This document shows, piece by piece, positions 29,201-38,351 of a stretch of DNA of 64,000 nt. Below the pieces are notes generated by a model. The model was given only the letters and a program-made list of their open reading frames with translations, was not told the origin of the DNA and ran no database searches. How positions within the stretch are numbered: position 1 is the stretch's first letter; each line of letters starts with the position of its first letter. The translations under genes and the position numbers were made by a program. The stretch comes from Vibrio sp. 16 (GTDB lineage: Bacteria > Pseudomonadota > Gammaproteobacteria > Enterobacterales > Vibrionaceae), in contig NZ_OY808997.1 of NCBI RefSeq assembly GCF_963681195.1, positions 620,001 through 684,000 of the forward strand, given 5' to 3'.

Positions 29201-29369
29201 TATGGCGGCCATCACCACGATTCTTGGCATGATTCCTTTGCTGCCTGACATATTCTTTAAGCCAATGGCGGTAACGATTATGTTTGGTTTAGGTTTTGCG
29301 ACTGTTCTGACACTAATCGTTGTGCCAGTGTTGTATCGTTTATTCCACAAGGTCGCGATACCAAAATAG
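26268..29369 (+). CDS. RND-family efflux pump, inner-membrane transporter (VexK-like)
   Basis: The pump has 1033 residues, the usual RND length, with twelve spans and two large periplasmic loops. TM4 near residue 415 reads GMLVDNAIVVVEG: the first Asp of the AcrB-type DD proton relay is kept and the second is Asn, as in many members of this branch. EDPAFTIKDAMVVTSYPGA near the N-terminus is characteristic of the AcrB/AcrD/AcrF superfamily. ATG 26268 with GGAGG upstream was chosen over an upstream in-frame start at 26250. No TolC-like gene lies nearby, so an unlinked outer-membrane channel is implied. Confidence 0.92.
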   Translation: MSEQNLNAPQRDEDVTGIAAYFIRNRVISWMISLIFLIGGTAAFFGLGRLEDPAFTIKDAMVVTSYPGATPQQVEEEVTYPLEKAIQQLTYVDEVNSISSRGLSQITVTMKNNYGPDDLPQIWDELRRKVNDLKGQLPPGVNDPQVIDDFGDVYGILLAVTGEGYSYKELLDYVDYLRRELELIDGVSKVSVSGQQQEQVFIEISMKRMSSLGLSPNTVFNLLSTQNIVSDAGAIRIGDEYIRIQPTGEFQNVDQLGDLILTESGAQGLIYLRDVADIKRGYVEVPSNIITFNGDLALNLGVSFAQGVNVVEVGKRFDRRLAELKYQQPVGVDISEIYSQPKEVDKSVSGFVVSLGQAVAIVIIVLLFFMGLRSGLLIGLILLLTVLGTFIFMKYFAIDLQRISLGALVIALGMLVDNAIVVVEGILIGTQKGRTRLQAATDIVTQTKWPLLGATVIAVTAFAPIGLSEDATGEYCGTLFTVLLISLMLSWFTAISLTPFFADIFFKGQKVQQDGAESDPYNGMIFVVYKNFLEFCMKRAWLTVVVLILGLAASVVGFTHVKQSFFPSSTTPIFQADIWLPEGTDIRATNTKLKALETWISEQDGVDHITTTAGKGLQRFMLTYAPEKSYAGYGEITTRVTDYEKLHDLMARFRLHVEENFPEINYKLKQIELGPGGGAKIEARLVGSDPTVLRSLAKQVEDIMHADPGTTNVRHDWRERTKVLEPQFNESQARRYGITKSDVDEFLAMSFSGKAVGVYRDGTTLMPIVARLPEDERVDIRNIEGMKIWSPALSEYIPLQQVTMGYDLRWEDPIIVRKNRKRVLTVMADPDLLGEETAATLQKRLMPQIEAIELPPGYSLEWGGEYESSGDAQASLFTTMPMGYLFMFLVTVFLFNSVKEPLIVWLTVPLAIIGVTTGLLALNTPFGFMALLGFLSLSGMLLKNGIVLLDQIEIEMHSGKDPYVAVVDAALSRVRPVCMAAITTILGMIPLLPDIFFKPMAVTIMFGLGFATVLTLIVVPVLYRLFHKVAIPK

Positions 29370-29393
29370 CGTAACTCGCCAATAATGTTTTTC

Positions 29394-29426
29394 AAACGCC
29401 CTTGATGAAGAATCCGGGGCGTTTTT
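29394..29426 (+). terminator. Terminator after the RND operon
   Basis: AAACGCCC and GGGGCGTTTTT form a stem with a 12-base loop and a T-run after the pump gene, before tag. Confidence 0.75.
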
Positions 29427-29439
29427 ATAAGGATCGAAA

Positions 29440-30000
29440 ATGGATAACAAAACATGTGCTTGGGCGATGAATCACCCACTTGAACGCGAATATCATGATG
29501 CAGAGTGGGGTGTGCCCGTTTATGACGATAACGTGTTGTTTGAGTTCATCACGTTAGAAGGCGCGCAAGCCGGTTTAAGTTGGATTACGATTTTGAAAAA
29601 GCGAGAAGGCTATCGCCAAGCATTTGAAAATTATGACTTAGATAAGCTCATTCAACGTGATGAAGTACGTACTGAGTTCATCGTTGAACACTTCGACGTG
29701 GTTAAGCATCGTGGCAAAATTAACTCGGTATTTAGCAACGCTAAAGCGGCAAAGCAATTAATCGAAGAATACGGGAGCTTATCTAATGCGCTATGGCAGT
29801 TTGTTGATGGCAAGCCTATTGTGAATCACTGGACAGATATGAGCCAAGTGCCAGTCTCTACGGAACAGTCCAAAGCGATGAGTAAGTTCCTTAAAAAGAG
29901 AGGCTTTAAGTTTGTGGGTGAAACAATTTGCTACGCCTTTATGCAGGCTGTGGGCATGGTGGATGATCATGTTGTTGGTTGCCCTAAAAAGCCTAATTAG
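29440..30000 (+). CDS. tag: DNA-3-methyladenine glycosylase I
   Basis: This 186-residue helix-hairpin-helix glycosylase removes 3-methyladenine from alkylated DNA. Family signatures are CAWAMNHPLEREYHDAEWG, LEGAQAGLSWITILKKREGY, HRGKINSVFSNAKA and VGMVDDHVVGC, with the Cys and His residues that bind structural zinc at both ends. It starts just after the RND terminator. Its stop overlaps, by four bases, the stop of the convergent lipase-foldase gene. Confidence 0.95.
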   Translation: MDNKTCAWAMNHPLEREYHDAEWGVPVYDDNVLFEFITLEGAQAGLSWITILKKREGYRQAFENYDLDKLIQRDEVRTEFIVEHFDVVKHRGKINSVFSNAKAAKQLIEEYGSLSNALWQFVDGKPIVNHWTDMSQVPVSTEQSKAMSKFLKKRGFKFVGETICYAFMQAVGMVDDHVVGCPKKPN

Positions 30001-30854
30001 TTTTTTGAATGTTCGTCGTGAATACGCTCAAGAGCTTCGATTCGCCTTTGTTGGTGTGGTTCAAAGCTCTGATTTCTTAGCGTGGTGATTTCTTGTTGAA
30101 TTGCTTCAGCTCCTAAAGCGGGATTGTTTAAAATGTCTGACCGTTGGGCTAAATAGTGGTCAAGGGACGCTTTAAATGCCGCCCTTTTGTCGTCAAGATC
30201 TTGCAGTCGCTGAGCACCTTGTTCACCAACCAACTCGACCCTCGCTAGATACTTTTGCTGTGAACTTAACTGTGATGTATTGACTAGTTGAAGCGTGAGA
30301 GCATTATTTCGTTCGCTTTCTTGAATGTGGCTTGGTTGCGCGATTAAGAGTTGTTCTAAATGCTGCTTTTGGTCTATTGGGTCTAAGGTGTTCTCTTTAA
30401 TGACCAGTTTGTCGACCGCGAGTTGGCGTAACCTGTTTTCCTCATCAAAAAGTTGTTTAATTTGCTCGTCAGTAAAGAACTGCCGCTGCAGCGCCAGAAT
30501 TTCATTATTGATTCGCTGTAACTCCAAAACTGAAAGTGACGTCGCGCCTAACGGCTCAAGATTCGTAAGCGCTCGTTTGTAGGCGAGGTAGGTGTCAAAG
30601 AGCGCAATACTGACGTTGATCGATGTTTGTTCAGCAGCATCAGAACGCACATTTGTCCGCACTTGATCAAGTGATTGCTCGCCAACACTGCTTAACGAAT
30701 ATTCAAAAAAATCCTTTTGGGAAGAAAGGTCGACAGCAACATCTTGTTGTGATTCTGCTTTGATTGGCATTGGTGAGGTCAGCGGATGAAAATAAGTCGC
30801 TCCAACGAAAAAAAGAGAAACGACAAACAGTGAGAACAGAGCGACTTTTTTCAT
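29997..30854 (-). CDS. lifO: Lipase-specific foldase (lipase chaperone)
   Basis: This 285-residue steric chaperone is anchored by an N-terminal span (VALFSLFVVSLFFVGATYF) with a periplasmic helical body. The motif DFFEYSLSSVGEQSL corresponds to the RxxFDY(F/C)LSAxGE lipase-foldase signature, here without its leading Arg. It folds the exported lipase encoded just upstream before type II secretion. The gene starts ten bases after the lipase stop, so the two are co-transcribed. Confidence 0.9.
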   Translation of the reverse strand: MKKVALFSLFVVSLFFVGATYFHPLTSPMPIKAESQQDVAVDLSSQKDFFEYSLSSVGEQSLDQVRTNVRSDAAEQTSINVSIALFDTYLAYKRALTNLEPLGATSLSVLELQRINNEILALQRQFFTDEQIKQLFDEENRLRQLAVDKLVIKENTLDPIDQKQHLEQLLIAQPSHIQESERNNALTLQLVNTSQLSSQQKYLARVELVGEQGAQRLQDLDDKRAAFKASLDHYLAQRSDILNNPALGAEAIQQEITTLRNQSFEPHQQRRIEALERIHDEHSKN

Positions 30855-30864
30855 AACGGACTCC

Positions 30865-31797
30865 TTACAAACCTTGTTGTTTCAGGCGGTTTGCATGTTG
30901 ACGGTATAGCGTTACTGGATCTGTCTCGAATAAATGATGAATACCAAGCAACCCATTGATTTCATCGAGATGGTTCATCTTGTAATCGTCGCGAATGACT
31001 TTGCCTAAATGCGTACTGCAAGTGGCAACCAACCCATCGTTTGGACCATCAAACGCTAGCCCTAAAACCATCATGGCACCGTCCGTTGGATCAAAGACGT
31101 TGGTAAAGTTTGCTGCACCTGTCCAAGAGTAATAGTACACACCATTAGATGCCAACAGGTCGCCGTTACCGCATTCGGTGCTTGGGATACCTTCTGGGTA
31201 ATATCGGTTAAAAGTCAGTGAGCCTTCCGTCGTAAGTGCATCTAATGACGCTAAAGGATCTTGCTCAAGATCGGAGCCGCCAGATAGCAAGTTAATCAAT
31301 GTCACTAGCCCTTGTGCGAGTTTGACGGCTACTCTCTCACTGATTGAGCCTTCAGGTACCGTTCCACGAACAATATCTGCCACCTTTGACCCTTTATGTA
31401 CACCACCAACACTTGTTACTGAAGCGACCAAATCTGGGCGAATCGATGCAACGTAACGGGCGGTAGGGCCACCATGACTGTGTCCAATCAAGTTGACCTT
31501 TTGAGCGCCAGTGGCCGCGAGTAGCGTCTCAACTTGGTTTAAGAGCTGTTCACCTCGCGCTTCGCTACTATTAGTCGCAGATACTTGAGCGACATAGACG
31601 GTGGCGCCATCTTTAGTCAGTGATTGAGGTATGCCGTAGAAATAATCGACGCCAGCCAATGAATCAAAACCGAACAGTCCATGTACCAAAACGATTGGGT
31701 ACTTGGTTTCGGTATACCCAGACGCATGGGCGAGGTTGATGACGGGCTGGACTATTGCCAAAGAGACGAAAAGAGTCAGTGCTTGGTAGAGTTTCAA
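30865..31797 (-). CDS. lipA: Secreted triacylglycerol lipase
   Basis: This 310-residue family I lipase has a signal peptide (LYQALTLFVSLAIVQPVINLAHA). The oxyanion motif VHGLFGFD, the nucleophile elbow GHSHGG, catalytic Asp in PNDGLVATCS and catalytic His in MNHLDE are all present. Paired cysteines (STECG and ATCST) fit the disulfide of foldase-dependent lipases. It hydrolyses triglycerides outside the cell. Family I lipases need the downstream foldase and are exported by the type II system. Confidence 0.95.
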   Translation of the reverse strand: MKLYQALTLFVSLAIVQPVINLAHASGYTETKYPIVLVHGLFGFDSLAGVDYFYGIPQSLTKDGATVYVAQVSATNSSEARGEQLLNQVETLLAATGAQKVNLIGHSHGGPTARYVASIRPDLVASVTSVGGVHKGSKVADIVRGTVPEGSISERVAVKLAQGLVTLINLLSGGSDLEQDPLASLDALTTEGSLTFNRYYPEGIPSTECGNGDLLASNGVYYYSWTGAANFTNVFDPTDGAMMVLGLAFDGPNDGLVATCSTHLGKVIRDDYKMNHLDEINGLLGIHHLFETDPVTLYRQHANRLKQQGL

Positions 31798-31965
31798 ATT
31801 GTTGCTCCTTCTGGTTAGACCTCTGATGAGATATTACAACGTAGAAGAAACGCGACAGATAAGGCAAGAAACAATGTAAATAAAATGTTAACTCGTGAGC
31901 TTGAGATAAAAAACAACAGATCGGTTTAACTCGACCAAAGGTATGAGAAATATTGATGAGTGTAG

Positions 31966-31992
31966 ATAAAAAAGCCCCGCATACGCGAGGCT
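31966..31992 (-). terminator. Terminator after metC
   Basis: On the minus strand AGCCTCGC, a four-base loop, GCGGGGCT and a T-run form an intrinsic terminator just beyond metC. Confidence 0.85.
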
Positions 31993-32010
31993 ATAAGTTT
32001 ACTAGCGTCG

Positions 32011-33216
32011 TTACGCAGTCGCTTCTTTCTCTAAAATCAACGCGTTATAACGCTCTAATCCTGCCTCTAGATCGGAAATTAAGTCGTCTACGTCTTCTAG
32101 ACCAATGTGGACGCGAATCAATGTACCTTCAAAATTGGGATTCGCGACGGTACGCAAACTGTTGAAACTTTTTGGCTCGTTGGCAAGGATTAAACTCTCA
32201 AATCCTCCCCATGAATAGCCCATACTGAAATGCTTCATTCCATCAAGCAATGCTGTCGTCGCGCGAGGATAACTGGTTTTCAATACGAAAGAGAACAGAC
32301 CGTTTCCACCCGTAAAGTCGCGAGTAAAGAACTCATGACCTGGACATGTCTCAAGGGCAGGGTGTCGAACATGATCGACTTCTGGACGGCTTTGTAACCA
32401 CTTGGCCACTTTTAAGCTATTTTCCGCATGTTGGCGGAGTCGAACATCCAAGGTACGAATCCCCCGTAGGCCCAAGTAAGCATCATCAGGAGAAACGCAT
32501 TGGCCCATCAAGTAGCTTTGCTCGCGCAATTGATCCCAATGCTTTTCGTTGGCGACTGCGGTACCCAGCATAACGTCGGAATGTCCCACGATGTACTTTG
32601 TCGCCGCCTGAATTGAGATATCTACACCGTACTCAAAAGGAGAAAAGTTAACGCCAGCGGCCCATGTGTTATCAAGCATTACAACAATGTCAGTTTCGTG
32701 AGCAATGCGGGATAGAGTTGGAACGTCTTGTACTTCCATCGTGATTGAACCAGGCGACTCTAAAAATAGAACTTTAGTATTTGGCTGGATGAGTTCACGA
32801 ATACCTTCGCCAATTGTTGGGTCGTAATAGGTTGTTTCTACACCCATTTTTTTCATGATCTTGTCGCAGAAATCTCTTGTAGGTTCGTAGCATGTATCAA
32901 CCATCAAGATGTGATCACCAGTCTCTACAAAGGCAAGTATGGCGTTTGATATTGCTGCGGTACCACAAGGGTATAAAGCGCATCCCGCCCCGCCTTCGAT
33001 CTCAACCATCGCGTCTTGGAAAGCAAAGTGAGTATTTGTTCCTCTGCGCCCATAGAACAGAGTCTTGTTTGCTCTGTTAACGGTAGCGTGGTGCTTTTCG
33101 GCTACGGTGTTGAAGACAACGGTAGAGGCGCGTTGTACTGGGGGGTTAACGACTCCGTTTGTCCATTTGCCATCACGGCCGGCTGTGACAAACTTAGTTT
33201 GTTTCTTTTCTGACAT
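32011..33216 (-). CDS. metC: Cystathionine beta-lyase
   Basis: This 401-residue Cys/Met-metabolism PLP enzyme cleaves cystathionine to homocysteine in methionine synthesis. The PLP lysine is K207 in QAATKYIVGHSD, the glycine-rich cofactor region is LYPCGTAAISNA, and FYGRRGTNTHFAF supplies the substrate-binding tyrosine and Arg. FLESPGSITMEVQD fits the MetC branch rather than MetB. It lies 62 bases downstream of cls on the same strand and has its own terminator. It may be read through from cls or from its own promoter. Confidence 0.93.
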   Translation of the reverse strand: MSEKKQTKFVTAGRDGKWTNGVVNPPVQRASTVVFNTVAEKHHATVNRANKTLFYGRRGTNTHFAFQDAMVEIEGGAGCALYPCGTAAISNAILAFVETGDHILMVDTCYEPTRDFCDKIMKKMGVETTYYDPTIGEGIRELIQPNTKVLFLESPGSITMEVQDVPTLSRIAHETDIVVMLDNTWAAGVNFSPFEYGVDISIQAATKYIVGHSDVMLGTAVANEKHWDQLREQSYLMGQCVSPDDAYLGLRGIRTLDVRLRQHAENSLKVAKWLQSRPEVDHVRHPALETCPGHEFFTRDFTGGNGLFSFVLKTSYPRATTALLDGMKHFSMGYSWGGFESLILANEPKSFNSLRTVANPNFEGTLIRVHIGLEDVDDLISDLEAGLERYNALILEKEATA

Positions 33217-33278
33217 TTGAAGTCCCTATCTCTAACTGTTGCCTTATTTAAAACATGACAACACTCAATAAGCAAGGG

Positions 33279-34733
33279 CTAGAGCAGGGGATTAAACAAG
33301 TAAAAGACTCGCTCAAGAAAACGTGAGTACAATGAGCGCTTCTGCCATTGTTTCAAACTGACTCGATGCGACTCCTGCATGTAGCTGTTTTGTAGCCAGA
33401 ACATTTCTTTGGTAAATGACTCGTCGTCAATAGCAAGTGTCAGCTCGAAATTGAGCCATAAGCTACGCATATCCATGTTTACGGTGCCAACAAGGCAAAA
33501 TTGTTCGTCGATCACAACCGATTTTGTATGCAGAAGGCCGCCATAGAATTCGTAGATCTCAACACCTGCCTGCATCAGTTCGGTATAGAAGGCGCGCGAT
33601 GCCCATTGAACCATGATTGAATCGTTCTTATGTGGAATGATTAGCTCGACTTTGATACCCCGCTGAGCGGTCATTTTAAGTGTTTCAAGTAAATCGGAGC
33701 TCGGGACAAAGTACGGCGTGGTGATCCGCACCGACTGATTCGCTTGGTTAATAGCCAATGTAAGCACCTGAGAGATCAGATGCTCTGGCATTCCCGGTCC
33801 AGATGGCACAACTTGAACAGGGTGTTGCGGCTCTTCGGGATTAATTCTGCATTCAGGCAGTTTGGGTAGCCTACGGTTTCCTGTTTCGACCTCCCAGTCC
33901 CAACCGTGAATGGCGGATAGGACGTTCACGGTCGGTCCGGTCAAGCGAACCATAATGTCTATCCACTGACCAACACCGCTACTTTGTTTAAAAAAGGCAG
34001 GGTCAACCATATTCATCGATCCCGTGTAGCCAATGTTATCGTCGATAACGATGATTTTTCTGTGCTGCCGAAGATCGAGGCGGCGAAGAAAAATACGCCA
34101 AGGGCTGACTTCTAGCGCTTGCACTACCTCCATGCCAGCGGATTTCATCATCTTGTACCATTCGCTTCGAAAGAAACGCGGGCTACCCGCAGAGTCGAGT
34201 AAGAGTCTAACTTTAACTCCACGTTTAGCCGCTTTAATCAGAGAAGCGGAGACGGCATCAACAAGGCCGCCCGGGTGCCAGATATAGAAGACCATGTGGA
34301 TGCTTGATTTTGCCGTTTCAATATCTTGAATGACGGAATGGAGGATCTCGTTGGGTGAACTTTGCAGAGAAAGAGTGTTGCCGCTTAATGCAGGCAAGCC
34401 TAGACGATTATTACAAAGTTCATCGATTCGGTAGATATGGCGACCAAAACTCTCTGGTGCATGCGCATGGCATTCATTCAAACTAGAAAACCATTGCTCG
34501 AAGGGAGCAAACATAAGCTTCGCTCTCTCGGCTCGCTTCCTGCCCAAATTCAGTTCTCCAAACAGGAAGTAGCAGGCAACCCCAACGATCGGGATGATAT
34601 AGATGATCATCAACCAAGCAAGGGAAACACTAACAGCACGCCGTTTTAATACCACGCGAATCGTTACACCGGCCACAAGAATCCAGTAAAACACGATCCC
34701 GGCAAGGGTTAGAAAGTGATAAAACTTGTCCAT
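33279..34733 (-). CDS. cls: Cardiolipin synthase (PLD type)
   Basis: This 484-residue protein has two N-terminal membrane spans (about 8-28 and 38-58) and two phospholipase-D catalytic motifs, HRKIIVIDDNIGYTGSMN and HTKSVVIDEQFCLVGTVNMD. Both HxKx4D motifs are complete. It joins two phosphatidylglycerol molecules to give cardiolipin and glycerol in the inner membrane. The length and layout fit ClsA. It precedes metC on the minus strand. Confidence 0.95.
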   Translation of the reverse strand: MDKFYHFLTLAGIVFYWILVAGVTIRVVLKRRAVSVSLAWLMIIYIIPIVGVACYFLFGELNLGRKRAERAKLMFAPFEQWFSSLNECHAHAPESFGRHIYRIDELCNNRLGLPALSGNTLSLQSSPNEILHSVIQDIETAKSSIHMVFYIWHPGGLVDAVSASLIKAAKRGVKVRLLLDSAGSPRFFRSEWYKMMKSAGMEVVQALEVSPWRIFLRRLDLRQHRKIIVIDDNIGYTGSMNMVDPAFFKQSSGVGQWIDIMVRLTGPTVNVLSAIHGWDWEVETGNRRLPKLPECRINPEEPQHPVQVVPSGPGMPEHLISQVLTLAINQANQSVRITTPYFVPSSDLLETLKMTAQRGIKVELIIPHKNDSIMVQWASRAFYTELMQAGVEIYEFYGGLLHTKSVVIDEQFCLVGTVNMDMRSLWLNFELTLAIDDESFTKEMFWLQNSYMQESHRVSLKQWQKRSLYSRFLERVFYLFNPLL

Positions 34734-34739
34734 TCAACT

Positions 34740-35102
34740 ACCTAGAACACATATCGAGCGACTTAATAGTAATCTGCCATAGTCATAGTCACAACAACAA
34801 ACTGGGTTGAATTAAGAGAGTATTGCAAAGTTTACAAAAAGAGGATTTGTGTTAGAGGAGTGTTAAATCTAGTGGGTAGAGCTTGCTATTGTGTAAAAAA
34901 TCAGCATTTAAACACAATAATTACATTTGTGGTGAAGAAATGTACTTTTCGGGGTTTCAATTTTACTTTTAAACTGCTTTACTTGCTACAACGTTAGCGT
35001 CACTCAAAATTCTAATTAGTGTAAAAAAATATATACACCCACTTTTAAAGACGCCTAACAGAAGCAAACACAACTTATAAAATGATTTTAATGGAGTAAA
35101 TC
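34740..35102. other. Intergenic region between cls and the NSS transporter
   Basis: This is an AT-rich divergent promoter region with no convincing ORF or RNA. It holds a seven-base inverted repeat, ATTGTGT (34888-34894) and ACACAAT (34912-34918), separated by 17 bases. ATG-proximal sequence ATGGAG precedes the transporter start. No promoter could be assigned with confidence. Confidence 0.4.
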
Positions 35103-36533
35103 GTGGCTACTAGTTCAAGTTCAAAGCCCCGTGATACGTGGGGGTCTAAATTAGGCTTCGTTATGGCTGCAGCAGGTTCTGCTGTTGGTCTTGGTAACAT
35201 TTGGAAGTTTCCTTATACGGCAGGTGAAAGTGGCGGTGGTGCATTCGTTGCTATCTACCTTCTTTTTGTCATCTTTATCGGTTTTAGCGTCATGCTTACC
35301 GAATTCACGATTGGTCGTAAGACAGGTCTATCAGCAGTAGGTGCGTTCAAATCGACTGACCGTCGTTGGACGTTTACCGGTGTTATGGGAGTATTAAGTG
35401 GTCTACTTATTATGGGTTTCTACCCTGTAGTAGGTGGTTGGGCACTCGCTTACATCTTCAAAGTAGGCGGCGGTCTACTAAGCACACCTGAAGCGATCGG
35501 TGACAGCTTTGGTGGCTTTATCTCTAATCCAGTTCAGCCACTTATGTGGATGGCTGTATACCTATTCCTTAACATCGTAATTGTTATGAAAGGTATCTCT
35601 GGTGGTATCGAGAAAGCAGGTAAGGTTCTAATGCCTTTATTATTCCTGATTCTGATTGTTGTATCAGTGAAAGGTTTAATGCTGCCAGGTGCAATGGCAG
35701 GCCTAGAATTCTTGTTCATGCCTGATTTCTCTAAAGTAGACAGTAATGTTGTACTAGCGGCGCTAGGTCAAGCATTCTTCTCTCTATCACTTGGTATGGG
35801 TTGTATGATGACATACGGTTCTTACCTTAAGAAGAAAGAGAACCTAGTTCAGACGACAGGTATGGTTACTGCGATGGATACAGGTGTTGCTATCCTAGCT
35901 GGTGTTGCAATGTTCCCTGCAATGTTCGCATTTGGTATGGAGCCAGCAGCGGGCCCTGGTCTAGTATTCGTCGTCGTTCCTCAGCTATTTGCGGAAATGG
36001 GTGGCGTAATTGGTCTTCTATTCGCTCTAATGTTCTTCATCGGTCTAACAGTCGCGGCTCTAACTTCTTCGGTATCTCTTCTAGAAGTTGTGGTGTCTTA
36101 CCTAATCGATGAAAAAGGCATGAAGCGTTCAACTGCGGTTATCTCTTCAAGTGTTGTTATGGCGACACTATGTGTGTTCGCATCACTATCGCTTGGCGGT
36201 GTTGGTCCAACACTATTCGGTACTGGCGCGTTTGATATCTTCGACCTACTGACAGATAAGATCTTCCTAGCGGTTGGCGGTATGTTAGTGTGTATCTTTG
36301 CTGGCTGGCGTCTATCTCGCGCAGAGCTTGAGAAAGAAATTACTAACGACGGCAAAGTATCTTTCCCACTATTCGGTCTATGGTACAACCTAGTTAAGTT
36401 CGTAATTCCAGTTGCAATCGCAATCGTTGCGTTCATGGGCATTAAGTCTGGCTTTGATAGCGGCAAAGGTGAAATCATGCTGCTTGGTATCGGTATCATT
36501 GCTTTAGCTGGTATTTTCTCGAAGAAGCTATAA
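35103..36533 (+). CDS. Sodium-dependent transporter, NSS (SNF) family
   Basis: This 476-residue membrane protein has about eleven or twelve spans. The N-terminal GSAVGLGNIWKFPYTAGESGG is the sodium- and substrate-binding signature of neurotransmitter:sodium symporters such as LeuT, MhsT and TnaT. GQAFFSLSLGMGCMMTYGSYL in TM6-7 supports this. It would import an amino acid or related small molecule with sodium; the substrate cannot be read from sequence. The start is a GTG at 35103 with TGGAG upstream. The gene is monocistronic. Confidence 0.93.
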   Translation: MATSSSSKPRDTWGSKLGFVMAAAGSAVGLGNIWKFPYTAGESGGGAFVAIYLLFVIFIGFSVMLTEFTIGRKTGLSAVGAFKSTDRRWTFTGVMGVLSGLLIMGFYPVVGGWALAYIFKVGGGLLSTPEAIGDSFGGFISNPVQPLMWMAVYLFLNIVIVMKGISGGIEKAGKVLMPLLFLILIVVSVKGLMLPGAMAGLEFLFMPDFSKVDSNVVLAALGQAFFSLSLGMGCMMTYGSYLKKKENLVQTTGMVTAMDTGVAILAGVAMFPAMFAFGMEPAAGPGLVFVVVPQLFAEMGGVIGLLFALMFFIGLTVAALTSSVSLLEVVVSYLIDEKGMKRSTAVISSSVVMATLCVFASLSLGGVGPTLFGTGAFDIFDLLTDKIFLAVGGMLVCIFAGWRLSRAELEKEITNDGKVSFPLFGLWYNLVKFVIPVAIAIVAFMGIKSGFDSGKGEIMLLGIGIIALAGIFSKKL

Positions 36534-36552
36534 CGCTAAGAAAAAACGAATC

Positions 36553-36579
36553 AAAAACCTCCCAATTGGGAGGTTTTTT
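36553..36579 (+). terminator. Terminator after the NSS transporter
   Basis: AAAAACCTCCC (36553-36563) pairs with GGGAGGTTTTTT (36568-36579). The loop is short and a T-run is present. Confidence 0.9.
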
Positions 36580-36663
36580 CGTTTCTGTCAGCTACTTTTA
36601 TTAAAGTTATCGATAAGTAGTACCGATACAGAATGATATCAGCAATAAATTGGAAGGTGCTTT

Positions 36664-38280
36664 GTGAAGTGGTCTGTTCGTAAAAAAATGTATGCAGGTT
36701 TTGGTTGTGTTTTAGCAATCATGACGATTATGGCAGTAACGATATGGGCTGAAGTCACTCGGTCACACGCAGTTGCTCACGAGATTCGTACGGATGATGT
36801 ACCAGAAGTTGTCGGTTATCTTGTTCTTATTGATGAAGCCGGTGATGTCTACCGTGATGCGACCGGAGCCATTACCGGTGTCCCTGGCGCTATCAATGAC
36901 TATCGAACCAACAAACAAGAATTTGCTGACGCGATAAACGTAGTAAAAAACCTTGAGGTTAGAGGAGGGGCGGATTATCAACGAGTTGAAAAGATTGAGC
37001 GTTTGATGTCTGGTTTTACACAAGGTTTTGAGCGAGAAATCGTCCCTTTGCTTGGTAACAAAGATCAGTTGGATAAACAAATTTCCCAACTTCGGCAGTT
37101 ATATGAGACTTACTTATCGCCGATAGAAGCGTATTTAGATGAAGCATCGTCGACTGAGGTAGTAGAAACTGATGCAGCGTTGTTGGCGCTCACTGAGTCG
37201 TTCTACACAATCGAAACGACTATTATCATACTCTTTGTTGTTGCCTTGGTGCTGACATGTATTGTGGCATATTGGCTATCTCACTCCATTACGACTCGTT
37301 TATCTAAACTTGATTCAGTTGCCCAGAAAGTGGCGAATGGCGATTTGACCACGGAGGATATAGTCGATAACTCAGGTGATGAGCTCTCTAATCTAGCCGG
37401 TTCAATCAACCAGATGCAAGCCTCCTTAACAACCCTGATTGGTAGTATATCTGCCGTTGCAGAAGAAGTGAAAGTGGTAACCAAAGAGCTTTCCGATGTA
37501 AGCCAAGACATTGTAAGTGGAGCTTCATCCCAAGCCGATAAAGCTAATCTGATTGCTACTGCCGCAGAAGAGTTGAGTTTGACGATTTCAGAAGTGGCAC
37601 AGCAAGGTAATGCGACTTTCGAGGAAGCGCAGCGTTCTGAAGGAAACGCAGAGTCGGGGCGTAAAGTAATCAATGAAATGGTCGCGTCGATACAGCAAGT
37701 CAGCGTGCAAATGACAGAGATGTCAAAGCAAATGAATGAACTCGGGACGCATAGTGAGCAAATTGGTTCGGTTATTCGAGTCATTGAAGAAATCGCAGAA
37801 CAAACAAACTTGTTGGCATTAAACGCAGCCATCGAAGCTGCGCGGGCTGGAGAGTTCGGTCGCGGCTTCGCCGTTGTAGCGGACGAAGTTCGAGCGTTGG
37901 CAGAGCGCACAACGAAAGCGACAAAAGAGGTAGGCGGAATCATCCAACAAATTCAATCAGGCACTCAAGAGGCTGTTACCTACACGGTAGAAAACTGTCA
38001 GCTAGTAGAAATCGGTGTCGAGCGCAGCTCTGGTGCAGTGAGTGCTTTGGATGAAATTGTATCAGGCGCTGCCAACGTTCAGGCGATGGTTAATTCGATT
38101 GCGACTGCGGCGGAAGAACAGACAGCTGTAACTAAAGAGATAGCCGCTGACATTACGGCAATCAGTGACATTTCGGAGCGTTCGCTACAGCTTGCGAACA
38201 ACAGCTCACACAATGTCAATGGGTTGAACGCAAAAGTATTGGAACTTGAATCCCTCGTTGGCAAGTTTAAATTGAATTAA
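36664..38280 (+). CDS. Methyl-accepting chemotaxis protein
   Basis: This 538-residue chemoreceptor has a first span at about 10-28, a periplasmic helical ligand domain (about 30-180), a second span ([20 protein letters not shown]), a HAMP domain, then a long signalling coiled-coil. The hairpin tip [20 protein letters not shown] and [22 protein letters not shown] are near-invariant. The C-terminus KFKLN is not the NWETF-type tether for CheR. The start is GTG at 36664. The ligand is unknown. It stands alone between a terminator and the RluA-like gene. Confidence 0.95.
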   Translation: MKWSVRKKMYAGFGCVLAIMTIMAVTIWAEVTRSHAVAHEIRTDDVPEVVGYLVLIDEAGDVYRDATGAITGVPGAINDYRTNKQEFADAINVVKNLEVRGGADYQRVEKIERLMSGFTQGFEREIVPLLGNKDQLDKQISQLRQLYETYLSPIEAYLDEASSTEVVETDAALLALTESFYTIETTIIILFVVALVLTCIVAYWLSHSITTRLSKLDSVAQKVANGDLTTEDIVDNSGDELSNLAGSINQMQASLTTLIGSISAVAEEVKVVTKELSDVSQDIVSGASSQADKANLIATAAEELSLTISEVAQQGNATFEEAQRSEGNAESGRKVINEMVASIQQVSVQMTEMSKQMNELGTHSEQIGSVIRVIEEIAEQTNLLALNAAIEAARAGEFGRGFAVVADEVRALAERTTKATKEVGGIIQQIQSGTQEAVTYTVENCQLVEIGVERSSGAVSALDEIVSGAANVQAMVNSIATAAEEQTAVTKEIAADITAISDISERSLQLANNSSHNVNGLNAKVLELESLVGKFKLN

Positions 38281-38351
38281 CCTCATTTTCTCGCTACTGG
38301 CTTTCACTAGGATTAAAGGTATACTCTTGCGTCCTAAGTGGAGCCAGTTGT

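Noticed and set aside
37281..37943. 220-aa minus-strand ORF in the chemoreceptor gene
   Set aside because: Antisense to the HAMP and signalling domain; Ser/Ala-rich reverse frame of a coiled-coil coding region.
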